Shown: positions 9,298-17,770 of the stretch, piece by piece | Layout: every line of letters begins with the position of its first letter | Position numbering within the stretch: the first letter of the stretch is position 1 | Origin: Bdellovibrionales bacterium Ga0074139 | Lineage (GTDB): Bacteria; Bdellovibrionota; Bdellovibrionia; Bdellovibrionales; Bdellovibrionaceae | Assembly: GCA_001464795.1 (NCBI GenBank) | Contig: LNEB01000015.1 | Span: 124,001-188,000, forward strand | Direction: 5' to 3' | Length of the DNA: 64,000 bases | Translations under genes and position numbers: made by a program | Notes under the pieces: generated by a model | Databases searched by the model: none | Told to the model about the DNA's origin: nothing | Seen by the model: the letters and a program-made list of their open reading frames with translations, nothing else

Positions 9298-10275
9298 ATG
9301 GCTTGTAAAAATGTAGCTTTAATAACTGGCATTAGTGGTCAGGACGGAAGATTTCTTACCGATTACCTTTTGTCAAAAGACTATAAGGTTTATGGCCTAA
9401 CAAGAAGAATTCCAGATGCAAATCTAAAAATGTCACCAAATTCGAAAGTTTCGCTCATCGAGTGGGACTATTTAGATTTTGAGAAGTTGGATTCACTAGT
9501 AAGCTCAATAAAGCCACAAGAATTCTACAATCTAGCATCATTTTCATCGGGTGCATCAATGTTTGATGATACAATTTCCATGATCGATATTAATGGCAAA
9601 TCTGTTGTCTTAATCTTAGAGGCAATTAAAAATTCATCTAAATCAACACGGTTTTGCCAGGCCTCTAGCAGTGAGCTCTTTGGAAACTGCAAAGAGTCAC
9701 CACAAAATGAAAACACGCCTTTTAATCCCAGAAGTCCATACGGTGCAGCAAAACTTATGGCTCACAACATGATTAAAATCTATAGGGACAAGTACGGTCT
9801 TTTCGCAACTTCAGCTATTTTGTTCAACCATGAAAGCCCCTACAGGGATTTAGGTTTTATTAGTCGTAAGATTACAAACGGTGTTGCCAAAATTAAACTT
9901 AATAAAGCCAGCTCCCTTGAGCTAGGCAATTTAGATGCAATTCGTGACTGGGGTTATGCAAAAGACTATTCAATTGGCATGTGGAAAATGCTTCAAAGTG
10001 AAAAACCTGAGGATTATGTATTGGCAACTGGTATTCCACACACTGTTCGCGAAATGTGCAAAGTAGCCTTCGAATATGTTGGTTTAGATTACCAAAACTT
10101 TGTAGCTACCAGTTCTTTAGACTATAGGCCCCAAGAACAATTCCCCTTGGTAGGTGATCCATCAAAAGCTTATAAAGATCTAGGATGGCGATCAGAAACT
10201 AGTTTTGAAGATACGATTAAATTAATGGTTGATTTCGATTTAGAACTTTTAAAATCATCAGAAAGTGCAAATTAA
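9298..10275 (+). CDS. GDP-mannose 4,6-dehydratase-family SDR, possibly the reductase partner of Gmd
   Basis: A paralogue of the gmd product two genes upstream: TGISGQDGRFLTDYL at the cofactor loop, SSSELFGNCKESPQ, and the catalytic SPYGAAKLMAHN. It is about 35 residues shorter than Gmd, and the loop corresponding to the [13 protein letters not shown] segment of Gmd is replaced by TRRIPDANLKMSP. It may be a second dehydratase or a GDP-4-keto-6-deoxymannose reductase. The start is uncertain: ATG 9298 matches family N-termini, and an in-frame ATG at 9286 adds four residues. Followed directly by a sugar C-methyltransferase. Confidence 0.82.
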   Translation: MACKNVALITGISGQDGRFLTDYLLSKDYKVYGLTRRIPDANLKMSPNSKVSLIEWDYLDFEKLDSLVSSIKPQEFYNLASFSSGASMFDDTISMIDINGKSVVLILEAIKNSSKSTRFCQASSSELFGNCKESPQNENTPFNPRSPYGAAKLMAHNMIKIYRDKYGLFATSAILFNHESPYRDLGFISRKITNGVAKIKLNKASSLELGNLDAIRDWGYAKDYSIGMWKMLQSEKPEDYVLATGIPHTVREMCKVAFEYVGLDYQNFVATSSLDYRPQEQFPLVGDPSKAYKDLGWRSETSFEDTIKLMVDFDLELLKSSESAN

Positions 10276-10276
10276 A

Positions 10277-11515
10277 ATGTATAAAGAAATTAAAGCCTGC
10301 AGAATATGTGGAAATACTAAACTTGAAACTGTACTCGATCTTGGCGAACAAATGCTAACAGGCGTGTTTCCTAAGAGTAGGCAACAGAAGGCGACTGTTG
10401 GACCAATCATACTGGTTAAATGTGATGGTCATGATTCTTGCGGACTACTGCAACTAAAACATTCGTACAATTTGGAAGAAATGTACGGATTAAACTACGG
10501 CTATCGTTCTGGATTGAATCTATCAATGGTTCAACATCTTAATAAAAAAGTGCAAAAGATTTTAGCAACAATGGATTTAAAATCTGGTGATCTAGTTATT
10601 GATATTGGTTCAAATGATTCAACAACTCTTAAGTCATATCCAATTAATTTAAATCTTGAATTAGTCGGCGTGGATCCCACCGGCAAGAAGTTTCATTCTT
10701 ACTATCCAGAAAATGTAAAATTGATTCCTGACTTTTTTAGCGCTCAACTTGTTAAAAATGCATATCCATCGCTAAAGGCAAAAGTGGTGACTTCTTTTTC
10801 TATGTTCTATGATTTAGAATCACCTCTGGATTTCATGAAAGAAGTCTACAGCATATTAGATGATAATGGGATCTGGGTTTTCGAACAGAGTTACATGCCT
10901 AAGATGCTAGATACGAATTCGTATGATACCGTTTGTCATGAACACTTAGAATTTTATTCGTTAAGCCAGATCAAATGGATGACAGATAAAGTTGGCTTTA
11001 AGATAGTTGATATTGAGTTTAATGATGTGAATGGTGGAAGCTTTTCAGTCACGGTCAGTAAATCACAATCTGCAAAACCTGAGAGCCCGCAAGTTGCCAA
11101 AATTCTTCAAGAAGAAAAAAGATTAAAACTTGATACAAAAGAGCCTTACTTAGAGTTTTTTGAACGAGTTAAGAAAAGTAAGTCTGATTTATTGCAATTT
11201 CTTAAAAAATGTAAGAGCGATGGCAAACGAGTTGCTGCACTAGGTGCATCGACAAAGGGTAATGTTTTATTGCAATACTGTAATCTAACTGAAGAATTTG
11301 TTAGCTGCGTTGGCGAAGTTAATTCAGAAAAGTACGGCTGCTATACGCCAGGTACCTATCTGCCTATAATTGAAGAAAACAAAATGATTCAAGAAAATTT
11401 TGACTATTTGATTGTACTGCCCTGGCACTTTAAGAATTTCTTTTTAAATAATAAAAAGCTTAGCGGCCAGACTTTAGTTTTTCCACTACCAGAACTAGAA
11501 GTAGTAAAACTATAG
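10277..11515 (+). CDS. NDP-sugar 3-C-methyltransferase-like, zinc-binding
   Basis: Three-part architecture of the TylC3-type sugar C-methyltransferases. The N-terminal zinc domain has Cys pairs (CRICGNTKLETVLDLGEQ, later CDGHDSC). A SAM-binding Rossmann domain has VIDIGSNDSTTLKSY. A C-terminal domain begins near RVAALGASTKGNVLLQYC. Family members transfer a methyl group to C-3 of a 4-keto-6-deoxy nucleotide sugar. Next to two Gmd-type genes, the likely substrate is a GDP-4-keto-6-deoxyhexose (inference). ATG 10277 starts one base after the previous stop; an in-frame GTG at 10265 is the alternative. Confidence 0.85.
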   Translation: MYKEIKACRICGNTKLETVLDLGEQMLTGVFPKSRQQKATVGPIILVKCDGHDSCGLLQLKHSYNLEEMYGLNYGYRSGLNLSMVQHLNKKVQKILATMDLKSGDLVIDIGSNDSTTLKSYPINLNLELVGVDPTGKKFHSYYPENVKLIPDFFSAQLVKNAYPSLKAKVVTSFSMFYDLESPLDFMKEVYSILDDNGIWVFEQSYMPKMLDTNSYDTVCHEHLEFYSLSQIKWMTDKVGFKIVDIEFNDVNGGSFSVTVSKSQSAKPESPQVAKILQEEKRLKLDTKEPYLEFFERVKKSKSDLLQFLKKCKSDGKRVAALGASTKGNVLLQYCNLTEEFVSCVGEVNSEKYGCYTPGTYLPIIEENKMIQENFDYLIVLPWHFKNFFLNNKKLSGQTLVFPLPELEVVKL

Positions 11516-12544
11516 TCCGTTCTCTCGCTTAATTACTTCTAATATTTTATTTCCGAAAACATCATCGGGCTCGAGTAAATTACCCTCGGCCCATTCGTTC
11601 CATGATTTGATAAAAATGAAGTCACTTTTTGTGTCTAAGGAAAAGACTTCTTTCACGTGCTCTTGAAATGTTTCAACACCAAAGCCATTCAACATTACAC
11701 CCCTATTTGCATGTCTTGGGGTTGTGTCCCATCCTGAAAAAATGGTGGGTATGAATTTTTCATTTTTGGCATATTTGTTATAAATGCCCTTCATAAGCTT
11801 CCTGTATGAATAACGAACGGGTCCTAAAAATGTAGCATTGTGATACCGAACTAATCTTTCAATAATTTTTTCTAACAGATTTCGGTTAGAAAACATTGCT
11901 GGACTGTGGGCATAGCCATCAAAAAGTTCAATATCTTTAATTGTTAGATCATATTGATCTGAAATGAAATAAAAGCCATCAAATCCATTTTTTTTAGCTA
12001 ACTCATTCCAGGTTGACCTAAATAGATTAAAATCTGGAATATCCTTAGCCATAAAAATACTTAAAATAAGTTTATTATCCTTTTTTAAATAATTTGGATT
12101 TTTAAAGTGGGGCAATAATTCGTTAAAAAATTTTACGTAGTCTTCTTTTCCTAGATACTTTTGCTCTTTTAATAGTCGCCACTTTGATTTGTCGAACCAA
12201 CTATGGTTGGCCCAAGCCAAACAATATTTGACTTGGCTGTCCGCTTTTAACAAATGCTCAAGGGGTTTTTCAAGAAGCCTTTCACCATTACCAAACCAAT
12301 AGGTCCAAAAACAGAACCCTTCAATTCCATTTTGGCTTGCAATCTTGTACTGCTTTTCAAGTATTTCAGAATCTAAAAGGTTGTAATAGCCTAGTTCACT
12401 AGGTCTTCTAAGTTGATGACCTTTAAAGTAAGGTTTCCACTTCTTTATTGCTGTCCACTCTGTGTAGCCCTCGCCCCACCATTCATTGTTTTCTTTAATT
12501 TCATGGAACTGTGGTAAGTGATAGGCAATAACTCTTTTTTTCAA
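11510..12544 (-). CDS. WbsX-type polysaccharide-locus protein (GH99-like)
   Basis: About 344 residues of the WbsX family found in O-antigen and rhamnan clusters: VIAYHLPQFHEIKENNEWWG at the front, GYTEWTAIKKWKPYF, FCFWTYWFGNGERLLEKPL, YCLAWANHSW, and FIKSWNEWAEGNLLEPD near the C-terminus. The family resembles GH99 glycosidases and is usually annotated as a glycosyltransferase or hydrolase of unknown specificity. The start is placed at TTG 12544, which overlaps the rfbD stop (TTGA) and has AAAGGA upstream; a longer TTG start at 12586 would overlap rfbD by 46 bases. Its stop region overlaps that of the convergent methyltransferase. Confidence 0.82.
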   Translation of the reverse strand: MKKRVIAYHLPQFHEIKENNEWWGEGYTEWTAIKKWKPYFKGHQLRRPSELGYYNLLDSEILEKQYKIASQNGIEGFCFWTYWFGNGERLLEKPLEHLLKADSQVKYCLAWANHSWFDKSKWRLLKEQKYLGKEDYVKFFNELLPHFKNPNYLKKDNKLILSIFMAKDIPDFNLFRSTWNELAKKNGFDGFYFISDQYDLTIKDIELFDGYAHSPAMFSNRNLLEKIIERLVRYHNATFLGPVRYSYRKLMKGIYNKYAKNEKFIPTIFSGWDTTPRHANRGVMLNGFGVETFQEHVKEVFSLDTKSDFIFIKSWNEWAEGNLLEPDDVFGNKILEVIKRENGL

Positions 12545-13419
12545 TTGAGATTTTCCTTTAAAGCAGATTGCAGACTTGCTTTCCAATCACTCATTTCAAC
12601 ATTAAATGTGTTTTTAATTTTTCCACAATTTAATCTGGAATTTAAAGGCCTAGCTGCCGCAGTTTTATATTCATTCGAATGAATTGGAATTATCTTTTTT
12701 AAATTTGTGAAACTATTTGGTTTTAAAAGACGGTACTGATTAAAAATTTCCTCAGCAAAACCATACCACGAGGTTACGCCTTCATCAGCATAGTTATAAA
12801 TTCCCGATTTTTCGAGTAATTGCTGATCATTTAGAATTATTGCTGTGGCTTTAGCTATACTTTTACTCCAAGTAGGACAGCCTATTTGATCTGAAACTAT
12901 TTTAAGTTCTTCTTTTTCAGCACCAAGACGAAGCATGGTTTTATAAAAATTGTGGCCATGGTTTCCATAAATCCAACTGACTCTTAGAATTACATGGGAT
13001 ACGCCAGAGTTTATAATCAGCTGTTCGCCCTCAAGCTTTGACTTCCCATAGGCATTGATCGGATTTGGTCTATCACTTTCTGAATAGGGCTGAGCTTTCG
13101 ACCCATCAAAAACATAATCAGTCGAGTAATGAATCAAATGTGAATTTAGTTTTTTTGCTTCTTCTGCAATAACTCCAACAGCTAATGCATTAATCTGCTT
13201 TGCTGTTGGTTCCTCTGATTCCGCTTTATCAACAGCTGTATAAGCAGCTGCATTTATTATGCATGTTGGATTAAAATCACGAATATTTTTTACTATTGAA
13301 TCAACATTTAAAAAGTTGGCCTCTGTTGAGGAAAGAAACTTTTTTTCCTTGATCGAATTTAAAATTAATTGGAGTTCGGAAGCCAATTGTCCATTTTTAC
13401 CAAAAACGAGTAGCTTCAC
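12541..13419 (-). CDS. rfbD: dTDP-4-dehydrorhamnose reductase
   Basis: The last step of dTDP-L-rhamnose synthesis, NADPH reduction of dTDP-4-keto-L-rhamnose. A short SDR of 292 residues with the N-terminal cofactor loop VFGKNGQLASELQL, CIINAAAYTAVDKAESE, STDYVFDGSKAQPYSE, and the catalytic YGKSK in NAYGKSKLEGEQ. All these match RfbD/RmlD. It overlaps rfbC by four bases and is followed by the WbsX-type gene, closing the rfbBACD-wbsX run. Confidence 0.95.
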   Translation of the reverse strand: MKLLVFGKNGQLASELQLILNSIKEKKFLSSTEANFLNVDSIVKNIRDFNPTCIINAAAYTAVDKAESEEPTAKQINALAVGVIAEEAKKLNSHLIHYSTDYVFDGSKAQPYSESDRPNPINAYGKSKLEGEQLIINSGVSHVILRVSWIYGNHGHNFYKTMLRLGAEKEELKIVSDQIGCPTWSKSIAKATAIILNDQQLLEKSGIYNYADEGVTSWYGFAEEIFNQYRLLKPNSFTNLKKIIPIHSNEYKTAAARPLNSRLNCGKIKNTFNVEMSDWKASLQSALKENLN

Positions 13420-13961
13420 GGATAGACCTCGGCACTTTGGATAGAGATGCCTTTTTTATCTTTTTCAGACAAGCTAGGTTCACCATCAAAATTCCATTTA
13501 ATATTTAAATCTTTATCATTCCAAAGAATGGATTTTTCATGCTCAGGTGCATAGTAGTCTGTTGTTTTATATACGAACTCAGCTTCAGTCGATATAACTA
13601 GAAAACCGTGTGCGAAGCCTGGCGGCATCCAAAGTTGCTTTTTATTTTCAGCTGAAAGAATAAGGCTGAAATGCTGACCAAAAGTAGAAGATGATTTTCT
13701 TAAGTCGACAACCACGTCTTGCACTTCGCCTCGGGTCACTCTTACTAGTTTACCTTGGGCTTGTTTGATTTGATAATGTAGCCCTCGCAAAACTCCACGG
13801 GCCGATAGTGAATGATTATCTTGAACAAAGTGGAAGTTTGTACCCGTTAGTTCATCAAATACTTTTTTATTAAAACTTTCAAAAAAAAATCCCCGACTAT
13901 CACCAAAAATTTTTGGTTCTAAGATATAGCAATCATTCAAAGGAGTTTTTACCAACTTCAT
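13416..13961 (-). CDS. rfbC: dTDP-4-dehydrorhamnose 3,5-epimerase
   Basis: A 181-residue cupin epimerase that inverts C-3 and C-5 of dTDP-4-keto-6-deoxyglucose. Diagnostic stretches are SRGFFFESFNKKVFDEL, FVQDNHSLSARGVLRGLHYQ (with the catalytic histidine in RGLHYQ), VDLRKSSSTFGQH, WMPPGFAHGFLV and the late tyrosine in YKTTDYYAPEHE. Length is as expected. The gene abuts rfbA with no gap and overlaps rfbD by four bases. Confidence 0.96.
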   Translation of the reverse strand: MKLVKTPLNDCYILEPKIFGDSRGFFFESFNKKVFDELTGTNFHFVQDNHSLSARGVLRGLHYQIKQAQGKLVRVTRGEVQDVVVDLRKSSSTFGQHFSLILSAENKKQLWMPPGFAHGFLVISTEAEFVYKTTDYYAPEHEKSILWNDKDLNIKWNFDGEPSLSEKDKKGISIQSAEVYP

Positions 13962-14834
13962 TTAATTACTTTCTTCAGCAATTTGAATTAAATATCTTCC
14001 GTATGCATTTTTCTTAAGTGGCTCTGCCAGTTTTAATAACTGATCTAGATTTATATAATTCATGCGGTAAGCGACTTCTTCGGGTGATGCGACCTTAAGG
14101 CCTTGTCGGTGCTCGATGGTTTGAATAAACAAACTGGCTTCTAGTAAGCTTTCGTGTGTCCCAGTATCGAGCCAAGCATAACCTCGTCCCAACTGGCAAA
14201 CTTCGAGCTGCCCTTTTTCAAGATATATTTTATTCAGATCCGTAATTTCAAGCTCACCACGACTAGAGGGTTTTAGTGATTTCGCGTATTGCACAACATT
14301 TTTATCGTAAAAATAAAGTCCTGTAACTGCATACTTAGATTTAGGCTTCTGGGGCTTTTCTTCAATGGAAATAGCTTTGCCATCTTTAGATATTTCAACA
14401 ACACCGTATCGTTCAGGATCATTAACTTTGTAAGCAAAAACACTGGCCCCATGCTTAAGCTCTGCCGCCTGTCTTAAGGTTTTGCTAAATCCCTGTCCAT
14501 AGAAAATATTGTCACCCAAAACAAGTGCACACTCTTGGCCGTTAATAAACTTTTCACCAATAATAAATGCTTGTGCAAGTCCATCGGGCGACTCTTGAAT
14601 GGCATAGGAAATTTGAATACCCCACTGCGACCCGTTGCCTAATAGTTGCTCGAATCGGGGTGTGTCTGAAGGCGTTGATATAACCAAAATTTCTTTAATT
14701 CCGGCTAACATCAATGTGGTCAGCGGATAATAGATCATGGGCTTATCATAGATAGGCAGTAACTGCTTACTGATCGCAAGTGTAGCAGGATAAAGCCTTG
14801 TTCCAGAACCTCCAGCTAAGATTATCCCCTTCAT
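13962..14834 (-). CDS. rfbA: Glucose-1-phosphate thymidylyltransferase
   Basis: Makes dTDP-glucose from dTTP and glucose-1-phosphate, the first step of dTDP-rhamnose synthesis. 290 residues with the nucleotidyltransferase signature [20 protein letters not shown], the sugar-binding region [37 protein letters not shown], and [18 protein letters not shown]. Start overlaps the end of rfbB by four bases. The gene order rfbB-rfbA-rfbC-rfbD is complete on the minus strand. Confidence 0.96.
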   Translation of the reverse strand: MKGIILAGGSGTRLYPATLAISKQLLPIYDKPMIYYPLTTLMLAGIKEILVISTPSDTPRFEQLLGNGSQWGIQISYAIQESPDGLAQAFIIGEKFINGQECALVLGDNIFYGQGFSKTLRQAAELKHGASVFAYKVNDPERYGVVEISKDGKAISIEEKPQKPKSKYAVTGLYFYDKNVVQYAKSLKPSSRGELEITDLNKIYLEKGQLEVCQLGRGYAWLDTGTHESLLEASLFIQTIEHRQGLKVASPEEVAYRMNYINLDQLLKLAEPLKKNAYGRYLIQIAEESN

Positions 14835-15895
14835 GATCGATCTCCGTAATTTCTTTGAATCCAGTTTTTATACTCACCGGTTTTAACAGAATGAACCCAA
14901 TGTCGGTTTTGTAGATACCAATTCACGGTCATTTTTAAACCTTCAGTAAATGTGTACTTAGGTTTCCAACCAATATCATTTTGTAAATTTTTTGGATCGA
15001 TTGCGTATCTGCGGTCGTGACCTGGTCTATCATTAACAAATGTTTTCAGCTCAAAATAAGATTTTTTATTAGCTCTGGGTTGTAACGTGTCTAACAACTC
15101 ACAAATATTTTTAACTACTTCTATATTTTGAACTTCGTTGATTCCGCCAATATTATACTTCGAACCTGGCTTTGCTTTATTCAGTATTGCAATCAAAGCA
15201 TCACAGTGATCTTCAACATGAAGCCAATCTCTGATGTTTTTCCCGTCTCCGTAAATGGGAAGCTCTTTTTCTTCCAAAGCTCTTTCGATGATCAATGGAA
15301 TTAATTTTTCAGGAAACTGAAGTGGGCCATAGTTATTGGAACAATTTGTGATGATAGTGGGTAACCCGTAGGTGTGAAAATAAGACCTAACTAAATGATC
15401 ACTTGATGCTTTGGAAGCCGAATACGGACTGTTGGGTTGATAATTTGAGTTTTCTGAAAATGCATCTTCTTGTTCAGTTAAGCTTCCATATACTTCATCA
15501 GTCGAAACATGAATGAACCTAAAGTTATTTTTGTCTGCTTCATTTAGTTTGGACCAATAGTTTTTTGCTGCTTCTAATAAACTGAACGTGCCCACAATAT
15601 TGGTTTCAATGAAAGCTTTGGGTCCCGAGATCGATCGATCCACATGGCTTTCGGCAGCGAAGTGAATCACAGCTTTGGGCTTTAGATCTTTAAAAAGATT
15701 AGAAATTCTTTCTGTTTCATTAATATCCGTTTTAACAAAGGTGTAATCTTTGTTGTTTTCAAACCTAGATAGATTTTGAGCGTTACCTGCATAGGTCAGT
15801 TTATCAAGATTGCAAACAGCTCCAAGACCTGACTCCATCCAGCGAATAATAAAATTAGAGCCAATAAAGCCGCAGCCACCTGTTACAAAAATCAT
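14831..15895 (-). CDS. rfbB: dTDP-glucose 4,6-dehydratase
   Basis: Second step of dTDP-rhamnose synthesis, forming dTDP-4-keto-6-deoxyglucose with bound NAD. 354 residues; [16 protein letters not shown] at the cofactor loop, [15 protein letters not shown], the catalytic STDEVYGSL, and [14 protein letters not shown] with the Tyr-Lys pair. It is the first gene of the rfb run; the 112-base gap to ugd on the other strand should hold divergent promoters, though I see no clear -35/-10 boxes. Confidence 0.96.
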   Translation of the reverse strand: MIFVTGGCGFIGSNFIIRWMESGLGAVCNLDKLTYAGNAQNLSRFENNKDYTFVKTDINETERISNLFKDLKPKAVIHFAAESHVDRSISGPKAFIETNIVGTFSLLEAAKNYWSKLNEADKNNFRFIHVSTDEVYGSLTEQEDAFSENSNYQPNSPYSASKASSDHLVRSYFHTYGLPTIITNCSNNYGPLQFPEKLIPLIIERALEEKELPIYGDGKNIRDWLHVEDHCDALIAILNKAKPGSKYNIGGINEVQNIEVVKNICELLDTLQPRANKKSYFELKTFVNDRPGHDRRYAIDPKNLQNDIGWKPKYTFTEGLKMTVNWYLQNRHWVHSVKTGEYKNWIQRNYGDRS

Positions 15896-16007
15896 TTCAT
15901 TTTTTTATCATCTCTTTGCTGAGTTTTACAAGATGCCTTGCCTTCCAAGTCTCTTCTTGTCTCTGTGGCTGACCTGTTCTAAAACTTCCCCTTGAGGGAG
16001 CCCCCAA

Positions 16008-17345
16008 ATGAAAATTTCAGTCTTCGGAACAGGTTACGTAGGTCTTGCAACGGGTGTTTGCTTCGCTGATATGGGTTATACCGTCATGAGCTTGGACGTG
16101 GACCCTGAAAAAGTCGATAAATTGAACCAGGCCATCCCCACAATTTTTGAGCCTGGCCTTGAAGATATCCTGAAACGAAATCTTGATGCTAAGCGCATTT
16201 CCTTTACCACAGATTACAAAAAAGCCGTGGATGCCTCGGATATTTTATTTATCGCAGTCGGCACCCCCACTTCTGATGTGGATGGCTCGGCTAATCTTAG
16301 TTATGTCGTCAGTGCTGCTGAAAGTATCGGTCAGTTCATGTCGTCTAAAAAAACGATTTTGACCAAATCCACAGTGCCAGTGGGAACCAATTACTTGATT
16401 CAAAGCACCATCAAAAAAACTTTAGCCGCCCGCGGGGCCAAAATTGATTTTGATATCGTCTCGAACCCTGAATTCTTACGAGAAGGCACAGCCATCCATG
16501 ATTGTCTTCACCCTGACCGCATCGTGATCGGCTTTGAAAACGAAGCGGCCGCTAAAATTGTACGAAGACTTTATGATCCGTTTATTAAAAATGGTGCTAA
16601 AATGATCGAAATGGATATCTCGTCGGCTGAGGTCACCAAATATGCTGCCAACGCCTTTTTAGCGACTAAGATCAGCATCATGAATGAGTTCTCGAGGCTT
16701 TGTGACAAAGTCGGAGCCAATATCGAAAATGTGCGTGTGGGTTTGTCGGCTGATCACCGCATTGGTCCTCACTTTATTTACGCAGGTGTTGGTTACGGAG
16801 GCTCTTGCTTCCCGAAAGATGTAAAAGCCCTGATTCACACCGGTAAAAAATATGACGAGGACTTAAAAATATTAAACGCTGTCGAAGAGACCAACTTCAT
16901 TCAACGTGATCGATTCGTGAATCACGTGCTGGCAAAGCTTGGTAGCAAAGGCATGGGTAAAAAAATTGCTGTCTGGGGCGTGGCCTTTAAGCCCGGCACT
17001 GATGACATCCGCGAATCACCTTCTTTGTATGCGATCGAGAAATTTTTAAGCGCAGGCTATGCAGTCAGTGCCTATGATCCTGTGGCTGCCGAGAATGCTA
17101 AAATTCAATTGGGTTCTCGGGCTGATTTAACATTTGTCCCGCACCAAGATGATGCTTTAGGCGGGGCTGATGCTTTATGCATTTTCACCGAGTGGAAAAG
17201 TTTTTTGCAGCCTGATTTTGCAAAATTAAAAAAATCCATGAAGCAGTCTGTGATTTTTGATGGTCGAAATATTTACGATCTTGAAGTGATGCGTGAATCG
17301 GGTTTTGAATATCACTCGATCGGAAGACCTGTGGTGGGGGCTTAA
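16008..17345 (+). CDS. ugd: UDP-glucose 6-dehydrogenase
   Basis: Oxidises UDP-glucose to UDP-glucuronate with two NAD+, supplying acidic sugars. 445 residues: GTGYVGLATGVCFADMG at the N-terminal NAD site, AVGTPTSDVDGSANLSYV, STVPVGTNYLI, SNPEFLREGTAIHDCLHPDR, and the catalytic cysteine in YGGSCFPKDVKALI. The C-terminal domain begins near WGVAFKPGTDDIRESPS. A GAGGGAG lies before the ATG. GC content is higher than in the central O-antigen block. The 3' region carries the small-peptide element described separately. Confidence 0.96.
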   Translation: MKISVFGTGYVGLATGVCFADMGYTVMSLDVDPEKVDKLNQAIPTIFEPGLEDILKRNLDAKRISFTTDYKKAVDASDILFIAVGTPTSDVDGSANLSYVVSAAESIGQFMSSKKTILTKSTVPVGTNYLIQSTIKKTLAARGAKIDFDIVSNPEFLREGTAIHDCLHPDRIVIGFENEAAAKIVRRLYDPFIKNGAKMIEMDISSAEVTKYAANAFLATKISIMNEFSRLCDKVGANIENVRVGLSADHRIGPHFIYAGVGYGGSCFPKDVKALIHTGKKYDEDLKILNAVEETNFIQRDRFVNHVLAKLGSKGMGKKIAVWGVAFKPGTDDIRESPSLYAIEKFLSAGYAVSAYDPVAAENAKIQLGSRADLTFVPHQDDALGGADALCIFTEWKSFLQPDFAKLKKSMKQSVIFDGRNIYDLEVMRESGFEYHSIGRPVVGA

Positions 17346-17385
17346 GAAGCCTTTTGTTGTTGGATTTTGGGTGCTAACGTCTTTG

Positions 17386-17690
17386 AAGTGCCCCAAAAAC
17401 ACAGCTCACTTAAATGACTTTTTATCTTTAAGTTCCTCGCATAAAAAGCCAGTCCATTGGCGGGTTTTCAGCCCACATGTCGACCTTAAAAGCCGTTACA
17501 GGTCTTTAATCTTCTTAAATAGCTCTAAAATCAGCATGGCTAATTTGAGAATTTCTTTAAGTATTCGCAAAATCCTTCCGAAATTAATCTTACGTGGTAA
17601 GTAAGATTGTTTCATAGGGACCTCCGATCTTAGCGGGGAAACCTAAAGATCAGTCAAAGAGGGCGAGCGTGCTTTGGGGCATTCTCGCCT
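17386..17690 (-). other. ~300-bp element with complementary ends, copy 1
   Basis: Between ugd and the O-antigen-ligase gene. The ends are complementary: TGCCCCAAA at 17389-17397 and its exact complement TTTGGGGCA at 17673-17681, inside longer imperfect arms. The right arm alone forms a local hairpin with a GGCGAG (17662-17667) / CTCGCC (17684-17689) stem, followed on the plus strand by TTTTGCATTTTT, a possible terminator for ugd. On the minus strand the element encloses a small ORF with a strong ribosome binding site. A diverged second copy lies at 21168-21465 with compensating stem changes. Promoters were not identified. Confidence 0.55.
17496..17615 (-). CDS. 39-residue cationic amphipathic peptide, copy 1
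   Basis: A short ORF (ATG at 17613-17615, TAA at 17496-17498) with a near-ideal GGAGGT four bases before the start. It begins MKQSYLPRKINFGRI and ends with an alternating Leu/Ile and Lys helix (LKLAMLILELFKKIKDL). A second peptide at 21266-21400 keeps the pattern LKLAxLIxxLxKxxKD, with silent third-position differences (CTA/CTT, AAG/AAA, GAC/GAT), evidence that both are translated. A hairpin (GATCTTTAG ... CTAAGATC) ends just at the Shine-Dalgarno. The layout resembles type I toxin genes; no function is proven. Confidence 0.6.
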   Translation of the reverse strand: MKQSYLPRKINFGRILRILKEILKLAMLILELFKKIKDL

Positions 17691-17770
17691 TTTGCATTTT
17701 TGGGGCTACGGTTTTGAAAGCGGACGCATAATCTTACAGCTTGGTAAAGCCGAAATCCGGAAGAATATAA

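Noticed and set aside
15810-15995. A 61-residue plus-strand frame across the rfbB start
   Set aside because: Shadow frame over the intergenic promoter region, no ribosome binding site, no homology recognised.
17293-17604. A 103-residue plus-strand frame across the ugd end and small-peptide element
   Set aside because: It starts inside ugd with no ribosome binding site and its sequence is polar low-quality; the minus-strand ORF is better supported.
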